Origin: an uncultured Micrococcales bacterium
Lineage (GTDB): Bacteria > Actinomycetota > Actinomycetes > Actinomycetales > Microbacteriaceae
NCBI GenBank assembly: GCA_903880095.1
Contig: CAIRNX010000040.1
Coordinates: 1-64,000, forward strand
Direction of reading: 5' to 3'
DNA: 64,000 nucleotides
This document shows, one piece after another, positions 11,253 to 20,446 of the stretch. The notes beneath the pieces were generated by a model that was not told the origin of the DNA, did not search any database, and saw only the letters and a program-made list of their open reading frames with translations. The stretch's first letter is position 1. Each line of letters begins with the position of its first letter. The translations under genes were made by a program, and so were the position numbers.

Positions 11253-12182
11253 TTGGCCAAGAAGCCAAGTGGTAGACGCCGCGCAGATGTTCAGGTGAGC
11301 ATCCTCGATCAATTCGAGTTGCGTAGTCGTCGTGACGTGTCTGAAAGGCAGAGCGCTAAAGCTCGCCGTGCAGCGCTCAAGGCCGCCAAGCAAGAAAAAC
11401 TCGTTGAGCTGATGCTCGCCGAGGAGTTATCGCCTACCATCGACACTCCCAGCTCCGGCAACAATCTGGTTCGCCAGGTGAAAAAGCCGAACGTTTTCAA
11501 ACGCAAGCTTGCAAGTTACGCAACCATGGCTGTCGCCGCCGGAATCGTGACCTCATTTGGTCTGCCTTCGTATGCTTTTAGCCCAGACATCGCTGCGCAA
11601 GCCGCGCTAACCACCGCGACCGCGGGTGACTTTACCGATGGTCAGCCAACCCAGCACTTCACCGTAGGCGCGCTCGTGAAGGCAACCTTTGTTTCGACTA
11701 AGGCGACTTACAAAACCGGTAGCGCCTCGGCCATCATCTACCGAAAGACGATTGCCGAATACATCAAGTGGAGTGGCCCAACGGCAGACGACTGGATCGC
11801 AAACCCGAAGTACCCGAAGCTCGACCCCGATTTAGTCATGAAAGTCGCCGCACAATATGTTGGTACACCGTATGTTTTCGGTGGCGAAAACCCTCGTGGC
11901 TTCGACTGCTCCGGTTTTGTGAAGTATGTTTTCTCGCAGTTCGGTATTCCGATGCACCACTCGGTTACGGGTCAGGATTACATGGTTCAGCTGGGGCTTG
12001 CAGTTCGGGTCAAATACCAAGACGGCCAACCCGGCGACATCGTGGTTTTCAATAATGATAGCCACGACGGCATCTATGCAGGTAACGGTCAGTTCTATCA
12101 CGCACCAAGACGAGGTGACTCCGTCAAGCTCGCACCGATCTTTACGGACGCATTCCATCTGATTCGCATAATCGGTCGTTAA
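11253..12182 (+). CDS. NlpC/P60-family peptidoglycan hydrolase
   Basis: YVGTPYVFGGENPRGFDCSGFVKYVFSQFGIPMHHS...GQPGDIVVF catalytic Cys/His region; TTG start with SD ggagg. Confidence 0.92.
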   Translation: MAKKPSGRRRADVQVSILDQFELRSRRDVSERQSAKARRAALKAAKQEKLVELMLAEELSPTIDTPSSGNNLVRQVKKPNVFKRKLASYATMAVAAGIVTSFGLPSYAFSPDIAAQAALTTATAGDFTDGQPTQHFTVGALVKATFVSTKATYKTGSASAIIYRKTIAEYIKWSGPTADDWIANPKYPKLDPDLVMKVAAQYVGTPYVFGGENPRGFDCSGFVKYVFSQFGIPMHHSVTGQDYMVQLGLAVRVKYQDGQPGDIVVFNNDSHDGIYAGNGQFYHAPRRGDSVKLAPIFTDAFHLIRIIGR

Positions 12183-12309
12183 CCAAATCGAAATAAAACG
12201 GTTGGCGTTTCGTCAGCCCCCTTTTTGACTGCGGGCATAATCTAAATTCATGCATAAGCATTTTTATTGTCTGCACCATTCGCAACGGACCGAAGGGTTC
12301 AATAGCTAA

Positions 12310-12344
12310 GCGCGTCGTCATTGTGGCGGCGCGTTTTTTGTTTT
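12310..12344 (+). terminator. Intrinsic terminator-like hairpin directly upstream of the HNH gene
   Basis: gcgcgtcgtcattgtggcggcgcgttttttgtttt; 7-8 bp GC stem plus T6-G-T4. Confidence 0.75.
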
Positions 12345-12353
12345 AGGGGTCAA

Positions 12354-12848
12354 ATGAGAACACTGGTTTTGAATGCCGGCTACGAACCACTTGGCGTTGT
12401 CTCGTTTAAGAGGGCTCTGATCCTGGTCTTAAATCAAAAGGCAACAGTTCTGTCGGGTGCGCCTGAGCAGCAGGTCCATTCAGCGCGAGGATCCTACCCA
12501 CTGCCACGCGTTATTCTGCTAAGTCGTTACGTGAGAGTGCCTCATTCGCGCCAAGTTCCATTAAGTCGCAGGGGAGTATTGCGCCGAGACTCTAACCAAT
12601 GCGCCTATTGCCGTCGCTCTGCGAACACGATTGATCACGTGCAGCCGAAGTCTCGTGGTGGGCAGGACACCTGGGAGAACCTTGTGGCGTGCTGCCTCAA
12701 GTGCAACAACATTAAGGGCGACAAGACTTTGCAAGAACTTGGTTGGGAACTCTCGTTCACGCCTAGAATGCCGAGTGGCATGGCCTGGACTATTCGTGGT
12801 GCAGACATCGTTGACCCGGAGTGGATTGATTTTCTCGAAGCGGCCTAA
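12354..12848 (+). CDS. HNH endonuclease family protein
   Basis: MRTLVLNAGYEPLGVVSFKRALILVLNQKATVL...CAYCRRSANTIDHVQPKSRGGQDTWENLVACCLKCNNIKGDK. Confidence 0.93.
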   Translation: MRTLVLNAGYEPLGVVSFKRALILVLNQKATVLSGAPEQQVHSARGSYPLPRVILLSRYVRVPHSRQVPLSRRGVLRRDSNQCAYCRRSANTIDHVQPKSRGGQDTWENLVACCLKCNNIKGDKTLQELGWELSFTPRMPSGMAWTIRGADIVDPEWIDFLEAA

Positions 12849-12854
12849 CAACGG

Positions 12855-12926
12855 TGCCCCCGAGAAGAATCGAACTTCCGCACATGGTTTAGGAAACCAC
12901 TGCTCTATCCACTGAGCTACGAAGGC
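12855..12926 (-). tRNA. tRNA-Arg (anticodon CCT)
   Basis: Reverse strand gccttcgtagctcagtggatagagcagtggtttcctaaaccatgtgcggaagttcgattcttctcgggggca: cloverleaf with D arm, CCT anticodon, TTCGATTC T loop. Confidence 0.93.
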
Positions 12927-13005
12927 GTGCAAACAAATATTACAGCTAAGGCTTTTTGGCCTTGTCTTACAAGGCTTAGAAGCCGCTCGAAGTTAGTCTT
13001 TACCT

Positions 13006-16000
13006 GTGGGTGAAACGCTTGAAACATCTGGCCAACTGAGCATCTGGGCCGATGAAATTCGCGCGATTGGTGGCACCAACCCGCTCTTAAATTTCGAGCC
13101 CAATACATTCGGGCAGCTCGATCTTGAAAAGGCGCACCCAGGGGGCCTAGCCCAATTCGTTTCTTCCAAAACGACGACTCTCTCAAGTCTTTTTCGCGAG
13201 CCACTCACTTTCTCGAAAGGTCTGGCTGCCGCTCGACGCATTTCTGAACGCGGTTCGCGTCTTCAGCAAAACGCAGGCATCAACACCGTTTTTCTGGCGG
13301 GTGGCTTAGTCGGCCTCGTGCATGACGGTTTCGATCTCACTTTGCCAATCGTGTTATGGCCCGTGGAGCTGCGTCGAAAAGTTGAGGACTTTGAAGTCGC
13401 CTTGGTTGGCTCACCAATTGTGAACCCCGGCCTGATTTCGGCTCTCGAGGTTAGCTATGGGGTGAAGTTGGATGCCCGAAGACTTCTAGAGATTCTCGAT
13501 GAGGCGCATGAACTTTTGCCTGTTTCACTACTTGAGTACATAGCGGATCAAGTAGGAGCGGGAGCAAACTTAGAAACCAAACGACTTTTGGTGATTGCAA
13601 ACTATGGGGTCGAGCCGTTGATCTTGCAAAGCGATTTGCCTCGATCTGACAGTGAACTTCTCAGAGTTTTGTGTTCTCTCGATAAGCCCGGGTCTCCAAC
13701 GGCAGAACGCCCAGATGTTCAACTCGTTGTCGACGCCGATTCGGTTCAAGCGAGAATCGTGCAGCGAGCCATCGCCGGCGACTCATTCTCTGTTGAAACA
13801 TTGCCGGGCTGCGGTTACACGCAGACGGTGGTAAATACATTGGCAAACCTTGCCCTAGGCAACAAGCGAGTGCTTGTCGTAACTCCTAGGAGACAGACGT
13901 TGAACGAATTGGCGGATCGACTATCGACCATCGGTTTGAGTGGTTTGGGTGTGCGGTCTTCCGCTGTTTGGTTTGACTTAGTAGCCGCAATCTCGAGACA
14001 CGAAAAGGCCCGGCCCGTTTCGCTGGCTGATGCGATTCAAAAGCGAACAGAGACACTTAAAGGTGTTGATGAGTACTTTGGTGTGCTTTCGGCAAAAAAC
14101 GAGGCCCTGGGGGTATCGATCGAACAGATCCTCTCGAATCTTGCCGCCCTGAGCTTGCTGCCGCATGCTCCAAATTCATCTGCTCGCATCTCGAAGTCAA
14201 AGTTGCTCCAGCACAAAGATCGAACGGTAGCTCAGGAGCAACTAGAAAAAGCATTCGAGCTCGGAGAATTCGACTACGGCCCTCAAGACACTCCATGGTT
14301 TGGTTCACGTTTCGCGAACGCAGATGAGGTCCAGGATATTTCAGACCTGGCCAAAAAACTTGCAGGCAGCTTTGTTGAGCTGAGCGAGTCGATGGATTCA
14401 TTTGTAGCGGGGCTGGGTCTAAGGCCTGCAAGCAAGTTCGAGGACTGGGGAACCTATCTGCGGCTTGCCTCCGGTATTCGCCTGACTCTCGACCGCTTTG
14501 TCGAAGACGTCTATGAGCGCGATTTAGCACCTCTGGTTGCTGCGACCGGGCCTAGAACCGCGAGATCGGAACTTTCAGGCAGCGACAGGCGCAAGCTTCG
14601 CAAATTGGCGAAGGAATACCTTCGTCCAGGTATGCACGTTGCCGACCTTCACGTTGCGCTCGCAGAGATTCAAGAACAAAAAATTATCTGGGACGCAAGC
14701 GTGATGTCAGCTTCGAGCCCGCGTGTGAACGCAGGCGTTGGTGACCTTCAAGTTAGGTTTCAGGCGTTCTCCGAAGACCTTGGCTTGATCCAAGGTCACC
14801 TTGATTCAAATGCAGACTCGGTTCCGCTTGTCAGGCTTCCACTGCGAGAGTTGGGGCTCTCGCTCAACAAGATGGCAGAAGACTTGCTGCCTCTAAAGAA
14901 CTTAGCCGAGCGCGCAGAAGCTGTAAAGGGTCTTCGTGAAATTGGTCTTGGCGACGTGGCTCGAGACTTTGCCCGGCTTCACGTCAGTCGCGAAAACATC
15001 GCGATCGAGTTCGATCAGGTTTATTGGCAAAGTGCGCTCGAATATGCCGTCGCCAAAGATTCTCGAATCCTCGGTTTCACAGCGGAACGCATTGAAGTAA
15101 TCGAAAACGAGTTCAAAGAAGCCGACGTTCAAGTTGTCACGCTCGGTGCGGCGAATTTGGCGGCATTACAGTCGGCAGCCTGGCATCAGGCTCTAAGCGA
15201 AAACCCAGCAGAGGCATCTGCCTTAAAGGACTTGTTGAGAAGCAGAACGGCCAGTGTGGAAGGTGTTGCCGAAATTGCCCCAGCTATTGCACCGACTCTG
15301 ACATCAATAGTTTTTGCTTCACCTTACGAAGTGCCCAGTGTGGTTGGCCAAGCAAGGTTTGATGCCGTAATAGTTTTGGATGCTGCAGGAACGAACCTTG
15401 CCGAGAATCTAGCGGCGCTCACTCGCACCAACCAGGTGATTGCCTTTGGCGACGACGCAATTGCTTCGCCGTTTGGTTTCGAAATTGAGTGCAACGAGCA
15501 ACCGATCGAGCTTGAGGCAAGCGAGAAATCGATTTTCGAAGTCGTGCGCGACACCTTCGACGGTCAAACTCTTCGTCGGTCTTGGCGCCCTAATGGGCAG
15601 TCGCTTGGGAGGTTGATCAACCGTGAGTTTTATCAAAATCGAATAAGTTTCGAATCAACGGCGAGCGAATATCTCGGCGACACCAATTTCACCCTTTTCA
15701 ACGCTCGATCTAGCCAGGGCGAACTTGAACGAACTATTTCGATTGTCGTAGATCACGCCATGAAGACTCCCGAGAAATCTCTCTTGGTCGGAACCCTTTC
15801 TTCAGATTTTGCAGAGAAACTTCGAAGTGAGCTTGAAAGAAAAACCGTTGAACGGCCAGAGCTTGAAGAGTTTTTTGACTCCCACGGCAGAGAAAAATTC
15901 GAGGTTGCAACTGTTGCAGAGCTTTCTCATCGAATCGCCGACGTCGTCGTGTTTAGTCTTGGTATCGAAGAGCAGCCAGAACTTTTGGGCCATGCTTTCG

Positions 16001-16569
16001 CACGAAAGTTCATAGCGAACCTTTTGGTGAGTGCTCGTTCGAAAATTGTTGTCGTCACTGCGATCGCCCAGATCCCAGCGGAATGGCCTTTGGCGCCGCT
16101 ACTAAATGATGTCTTCTCGCACATTGCCCCAGATGCGATTGCCGACTCTGACTCACTTTCAGACCCGATGCTCACAGATCTAGCGATTCGTCTGAGAAAG
16201 CTGGGAGCGAGAGTGACAGTCGGTTTCGGTGACCACTTGCCACTAGTGATTAGTTACGGCAATAAGGCGGGGGTGATCCAGGCTGACTGGATGCAACTCG
16301 ACCAGCCTGTGGTCGAGCGACTTCGACTTCACCCAGCCTTGCTCGAGTCGATGGGTTGGCAACTAATTCGAGTTCACAGTTTTGAACTTTTCAGTGACCC
16401 GCAAACCTTGGCGCTGCGAATCGCTATCGCTATCGGCATGCCGCTTTCAAAGAGCCAGCCACCGCTTTTCGAGGTGCGTTCTAAAGACGACACCGATTTG
16501 GGTTGGGGCGAGGGTGGTTCAAGCAACGACCGTCGACTCAAAGACGACAAGCCGCCACACTGGGGTTAG
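13006..16569 (+). CDS. Large SF1-helicase-like ATPase with degenerate Walker A
   Basis: 1187 aa; LPGCGYTQTVVNTLANLALGNKRVLVVTPRRQTLNELADRL resembles motifs I/Ia; C-terminal DVVVFSLGIEEQ helicase-like region; GTG start. Confidence 0.7.
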   Translation: MGETLETSGQLSIWADEIRAIGGTNPLLNFEPNTFGQLDLEKAHPGGLAQFVSSKTTTLSSLFREPLTFSKGLAAARRISERGSRLQQNAGINTVFLAGGLVGLVHDGFDLTLPIVLWPVELRRKVEDFEVALVGSPIVNPGLISALEVSYGVKLDARRLLEILDEAHELLPVSLLEYIADQVGAGANLETKRLLVIANYGVEPLILQSDLPRSDSELLRVLCSLDKPGSPTAERPDVQLVVDADSVQARIVQRAIAGDSFSVETLPGCGYTQTVVNTLANLALGNKRVLVVTPRRQTLNELADRLSTIGLSGLGVRSSAVWFDLVAAISRHEKARPVSLADAIQKRTETLKGVDEYFGVLSAKNEALGVSIEQILSNLAALSLLPHAPNSSARISKSKLLQHKDRTVAQEQLEKAFELGEFDYGPQDTPWFGSRFANADEVQDISDLAKKLAGSFVELSESMDSFVAGLGLRPASKFEDWGTYLRLASGIRLTLDRFVEDVYERDLAPLVAATGPRTARSELSGSDRRKLRKLAKEYLRPGMHVADLHVALAEIQEQKIIWDASVMSASSPRVNAGVGDLQVRFQAFSEDLGLIQGHLDSNADSVPLVRLPLRELGLSLNKMAEDLLPLKNLAERAEAVKGLREIGLGDVARDFARLHVSRENIAIEFDQVYWQSALEYAVAKDSRILGFTAERIEVIENEFKEADVQVVTLGAANLAALQSAAWHQALSENPAEASALKDLLRSRTASVEGVAEIAPAIAPTLTSIVFASPYEVPSVVGQARFDAVIVLDAAGTNLAENLAALTRTNQVIAFGDDAIASPFGFEIECNEQPIELEASEKSIFEVVRDTFDGQTLRRSWRPNGQSLGRLINREFYQNRISFESTASEYLGDTNFTLFNARSSQGELERTISIVVDHAMKTPEKSLLVGTLSSDFAEKLRSELERKTVERPELEEFFDSHGREKFEVATVAELSHRIADVVVFSLGIEEQPELLGHAFARKFIANLLVSARSKIVVVTAIAQIPAEWPLAPLLNDVFSHIAPDAIADSDSLSDPMLTDLAIRLRKLGARVTVGFGDHLPLVISYGNKAGVIQADWMQLDQPVVERLRLHPALLESMGWQLIRVHSFELFSDPQTLALRIAIAIGMPLSKSQPPLFEVRSKDDTDLGWGEGGSSNDRRLKDDKPPHWG

Positions 16570-16757
16570 TCGCTTTTAGGGTTCGCGTTGTCGGTACGGT
16601 AAAAACCGCTTCCTTTGAAGGTCACGCCCACTTGGCCGAAAACCTTTCGTAGCTCACCTTTGCACTCCGGGCACTCTCTCAAGGCCTCGTCATGAATCGA
16701 CTGCTGGGTTTCGAACGCGTGCTCGCAGTTCTTGCAGACGTATGAGTAGGTGGGCAT
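16566..16757 (-). CDS. FmdB-family zinc ribbon protein
   Basis: MPTYSYVCKNCEHAFETQQSIHDEALRECPECKGELRKVFGQVGVTFKGSGFYRTD. Confidence 0.95.
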   Translation of the reverse strand: MPTYSYVCKNCEHAFETQQSIHDEALRECPECKGELRKVFGQVGVTFKGSGFYRTDNANPKSD

Positions 16758-16761
16758 AGCT

Positions 16762-17271
16762 CTAGTTTAAGCGCCCGTCGATGTCGACGCATTCGCTACA
16801 GGTGACCACCATAGAAACAGTCTGGTCAAATTCATCGGCTGGCACAGAGTCATAAAGTTCAGAATCGTGGACCACCACAACTCGAGGAGTGTTCAAACCG
16901 GCTACAGCTCTGTCGAAGTAGCCCTTACCTCTGCCGAGTCGGCTGCCATCGCGGCCGGCAGCGAGGGCGGGCATGATTATGAGCTGAGCCGCAGAGAGGG
17001 GCTGATCGTCGCTCCAAGTGAGCTCAGTGTCGTTTGCGATCGAAGGCAACAAAAGTTCGATGCCGTTCAGTGAACACCAATCGCGAAGGTAAACCAGAGA
17101 GGGTTCGTTGTCGAATTCTTCGTACGCCGAAACAATATGGATCTCGTTTCTTACAATGATTTCGATCAGTCTTATCGAATGAGCTTCTCCGCACTGGAAA
17201 CCAAGTTTTCTCGCAGCACGCACTGCCTTTCGCAAGGCAACCTTGCTTTCGTGCGCCGTAGTATTCGTCAT
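16762..17271 (-). CDS. 5-formyltetrahydrofolate cyclo-ligase
   Basis: MPALAAGRDGSRLGRGKGYFDRAVA signature; 169 aa. Confidence 0.9.
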   Translation of the reverse strand: MTNTTAHESKVALRKAVRAARKLGFQCGEAHSIRLIEIIVRNEIHIVSAYEEFDNEPSLVYLRDWCSLNGIELLLPSIANDTELTWSDDQPLSAAQLIIMPALAAGRDGSRLGRGKGYFDRAVAGLNTPRVVVVHDSELYDSVPADEFDQTVSMVVTCSECVDIDGRLN

Positions 17272-17289
17272 GCGACTAATCTTGCCATC

Positions 17290-17940
17290 GTGCCCTTCAC
17301 GTTTGCTCTCTCACACGGCCAGACCCGTTTGCGCGTCGTTCGCATGCGCGATGTCAAGAGGCTTGAGACCCTGATTCTCGGCAACCGGTCGTGGTTACGC
17401 CCGTGGGAGGCAACGTCTCCGAACGGGCCGTCGTCTTTCGACATCAAATCTATGGTCCGCGGTCTTATCAAGCAGCTCGAGCGAAACGAAGGTTTACCTT
17501 TTGTGATCGAAGTCGATGGTGAAATTGTCGGGCAGCTGAATGTGTCCAACATGCTCTACGGTTCAGTCTCAAGTGCCACCATCGGTTACTGGGTTGCTCC
17601 AGAGGTCGCCGGCAGAGGGGTCACACCAACAGCCGTTGCTCTGGTCACCGATTACCTTTTCAATTCGGCCGGACTGCACAGGGTCGAAATCGACATTCGC
17701 CCTGAAAACCAGGCCTCGCTTCGTGTGGTTGAAAAACTCGGTTTTCGATTCGAGGGTCTAAAGGAGCGCTTCATTCACATCAACGGTTCGTGGCGAGACC
17801 ACTACGTTTTTGCTCTCACCAGCGAAGAGGTTGCCGAAGGTATTTTGAATCGGTGGCAACACAAAAAGGTGCCGAAACTTGAATACCCTTGGCATTCGCC
17901 AAAGGTCACAAAAAACGAACACACCTCGTTCAATGAGTAG
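17290..17940 (+). CDS. GNAT N-acetyltransferase (RimJ/RimL-like)
   Basis: IGYWVAPEVAGRGVTPTAVALVTDYLFNSAGLHRVEIDIRPENQASLRVVEKLGF; GTG start chosen because the ORF-track start overlaps the divergent gene. Confidence 0.88.
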   Translation: MPFTFALSHGQTRLRVVRMRDVKRLETLILGNRSWLRPWEATSPNGPSSFDIKSMVRGLIKQLERNEGLPFVIEVDGEIVGQLNVSNMLYGSVSSATIGYWVAPEVAGRGVTPTAVALVTDYLFNSAGLHRVEIDIRPENQASLRVVEKLGFRFEGLKERFIHINGSWRDHYVFALTSEEVAEGILNRWQHKKVPKLEYPWHSPKVTKNEHTSFNE

Positions 17941-17971
17941 TCGTTAAAGGCCTGTCTCATATCGTTGAGTT

Positions 17972-18574
17972 ATGAACTTCTCAGCGGGATCCGGCGGCCT
18001 CATGTTGGTCGCCCTCGCCGCGGTCTGGTTTATCGTTTTTCTCCCTTCGATGAACAAGCGCAGGGGCGATAAAGACAAGGCTGCCAGAGAGCGCATTGAG
18101 CGCCGAAACCAATTAGCTGCCACCGCTTCACCTCGGCTTGCAAAGAAGGTTTCATCTGCCAGGTTGTTCAATCGCATCTTTGTCGCCGCCGCGGGAGTTG
18201 CTGTTGTTGCTGCAGTCGTCGCAATTTTTCAGGGGTCAACATTGGGCGCCGGAATAGCTGTTTCAGCAGTTGCCGTTTTCGTGCTAGCTTCACGCGTTTC
18301 CAAAATTCGTGTTTCAGATGCCATGAATGCTGGTTCAAACCGCAGAAGCAAAGTCGCGCCGGGTTTGAATGGTGACCTCGGAGATCGAACCGAGGAGCTG
18401 AATTGGGTTGAAGACAACACTTGGCGCCCGAGTGAATTGCCGAACCAGGTTTACCAAAGCAAGATCGGTACTCTAGAAAATCCGACTCTCGCAGATGTAG
18501 TGAATATCGAATATCCTTCAGAGCTCGACAGCAAAACTCTTGACGAAATACTTCGTCGCAGACGCGCCAACTAA
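17972..18574 (+). CDS. Actinobacterial membrane protein of unknown function
   Basis: MNFSAGSGGLMLVALAAVWFIVFLPSMNKRRGDKDKAARERIERRNQ, about 3 TM segments. Confidence 0.7.
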   Translation: MNFSAGSGGLMLVALAAVWFIVFLPSMNKRRGDKDKAARERIERRNQLAATASPRLAKKVSSARLFNRIFVAAAGVAVVAAVVAIFQGSTLGAGIAVSAVAVFVLASRVSKIRVSDAMNAGSNRRSKVAPGLNGDLGDRTEELNWVEDNTWRPSELPNQVYQSKIGTLENPTLADVVNIEYPSELDSKTLDEILRRRRAN

Positions 18575-18631
18575 AAGCAGTCCGCTAAACTCATCAAGTA
18601 CAAACCCACCCCGAATTTTGTAGGAGTTATT

Positions 18632-19153
18632 GTGAGCATTTTTGATCGCGTAAAGAAAGTTCTTAAGAACAACGAAAAGAACTTCAAGGCTGCAGGTGCA
18701 GCTGCCAAGGCATTGGCCGACGACATCGTCGAGGACGTAGCCGTTGAGGTTAAGGACATCCAGAAGGACGTCAAGAAGACCGTTGCAAAGACCACCAAGG
18801 ATGTCAAGAAGACAGTAGCGAAGACCACCAAGGTTGCCGCTAAGAAGACTGCTTCGACTGCCAAGGTTGTTGACAAGGCTGTTGAAAAGGGCGCGAAGGC
18901 TGTCGTAAAGACGACCAAGACCGCAACTGCCGCTGCCGTGAAGGCAACTGAGGCTGCTGCTAAGAAGGCCGCTCCTAAGGCTGCTGCTAAGCCTGCTTCA
19001 AAGAAGCCTGCTGCAAAGCCTGCTGCAAAGCCAGCTGCTAAGAAGCCTGCCGCTAAGCCTGCCGCTAAGCCAGCTGCTAAGCCTGCTGCCAAGAAGGTTG
19101 CTCCTAAGGCTGCTGCTAAGCCTGCTGCAAAGAAGCCAGCCCCAAAGAAGTAA
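18632..19153 (+). CDS. Lys/Ala/Pro-rich histone H1-like protein
   Basis: GTG start with SD aggag; VKKTVAKTTK tandem repeat then KPAAKPAAKKPAAKPAAKP tail. Confidence 0.8.
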   Translation: MSIFDRVKKVLKNNEKNFKAAGAAAKALADDIVEDVAVEVKDIQKDVKKTVAKTTKDVKKTVAKTTKVAAKKTASTAKVVDKAVEKGAKAVVKTTKTATAAAVKATEAAAKKAAPKAAAKPASKKPAAKPAAKPAAKKPAAKPAAKPAAKPAAKKVAPKAAAKPAAKKPAPKK

Positions 19154-19164
19154 AGACTTTATTC

Positions 19165-19203
19165 AAAACGCCCCTTCGGTTATCGAGGGGGCGTTTTGTT
19201 TTA
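19165..19203 (+). terminator. Intrinsic terminator
   Basis: aaaacgccccttcggttatcgagggggcgttttgttt. Confidence 0.9.
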
Positions 19204-19216
19204 GGCTTGGTACTTC

Positions 19217-20446
19217 ATGAGTGATTCAACGACGAACCCAAGGTCTCTAGGCCCTGCCTTCAACAGGTTGTGGTTCGCGTTTTCTTCATCGAAATTGGGT
19301 GATGGCCTCATGGCCGCAGCTGCTCCGTTGCTGGCAATCTCGCTCACTCGAGACACAGTTCTAATCGCTCTGTCGGGTGCGATGTACCTTTTGCCTTGGC
19401 TGTTTTTTGCCATCGCCATCGGCACTCTCGTAGACAGAATCGACCGCAGACGCACCTTGGTTGCAGTTGCCATTTCACGCGCATTAATCGCGACGGTTTT
19501 GGCCGTGATGATCTTTACCGGAACCCTGTCAATCTATGGCCTTCTGCTGGCCACGTTCTTGATTGGTACGGCAGATGTTTTCAACGACACAGCTTTGCAA
19601 TCTTTGTTTCCAACCATTCTCGGTAAAGAGAAGCTCGAGCGAGGCAACTCTCGTTTTCAGATGAGCGATACCGTTTTGCAGCAGTTCATCGGCATGCCGC
19701 TTGGCGCAGCGTTCTTTGTTTACTCGGCATCACTGCCTTTCGGTCTCGACGCTCTAGGTTTTGTAATCGCCGCGTTGATGCTCGTTTTGATTCCTCGACG
19801 CCACATTGCAAAACTCGTTGTCGCCGAAGATCGCCCAAGTTTCAAGGCGCAACTGGTCGAAGGTCTTCGGTTCCTCTGGAATGACAAAAAAATCATGCGT
19901 TTGGTTATTGCTACCGCGTTGATCGGTTTTGGCTTCAACATCGCCGGCTCGACCGCGGTGCTTTTTTTGACTGAAACTCTCGGAGTGCCGAAGGCGTTTT
20001 TCGGGTTGCTCATGCTCTCTGGCGGAGTCGGTGGTCTGCTCGGAGCCTGGGCTTCGCCGAAACTGTCGCAAAGGTTCGGGCGTGGAGTGGTGCTCGCCTG
20101 GTCTATTACGCTCACAAGTGTCTTTGAACTCTGCCAAGGGCTTTCGCCTAACGTGTTCGTTTTTATTGTTGCCTCGATTGGCGCAGGGTTTTCGATCGCC
20201 GGTTGGAACGTGCTTCTCATGAGCGTTTATCACACGCTTATTCCGAACGAGGTTTTTGGTCGCGTTCACGGTACCCGAAGAACCTTGGTTTGGGGAATCA
20301 TGCCAATTGGCGCATACATCGGCGGTCTAGTCGCCAAGATTGATCTTCGGGTCCCGTACATGGTTGGCGGCACCTTCGCGATTGTGGTCGCGCTAGTCTC
20401 GTTCAGTTTTATTCGTCAGTTGGGTAATTCTTCAGACAACACGTAG
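19217..20446 (+). CDS. MFS transporter
   Basis: 409 aa, about 12 hydrophobic segments; IGTLVDRIDRRRTLV MFS motif A. Confidence 0.88.
   Translation: MSDSTTNPRSLGPAFNRLWFAFSSSKLGDGLMAAAAPLLAISLTRDTVLIALSGAMYLLPWLFFAIAIGTLVDRIDRRRTLVAVAISRALIATVLAVMIFTGTLSIYGLLLATFLIGTADVFNDTALQSLFPTILGKEKLERGNSRFQMSDTVLQQFIGMPLGAAFFVYSASLPFGLDALGFVIAALMLVLIPRRHIAKLVVAEDRPSFKAQLVEGLRFLWNDKKIMRLVIATALIGFGFNIAGSTAVLFLTETLGVPKAFFGLLMLSGGVGGLLGAWASPKLSQRFGRGVVLAWSITLTSVFELCQGLSPNVFVFIVASIGAGFSIAGWNVLLMSVYHTLIPNEVFGRVHGTRRTLVWGIMPIGAYIGGLVAKIDLRVPYMVGGTFAIVVALVSFSFIRQLGNSSDNT

Noticed and set aside
18571-19092. 173-aa minus-strand ORF opposite the Lys/Ala/Pro-rich gene (AAGLAAGLAAGFLAAGFAAGF)
   Set aside because: Shadow ORF caused by the low-complexity KPAAK coding sequence; the plus strand has start, SD and terminator.
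20416-20446. 31-bp convergent overlap between the MFS and epimerase genes
   Set aside because: Short tail overlap, common in compact genomes and not remarkable by itself.
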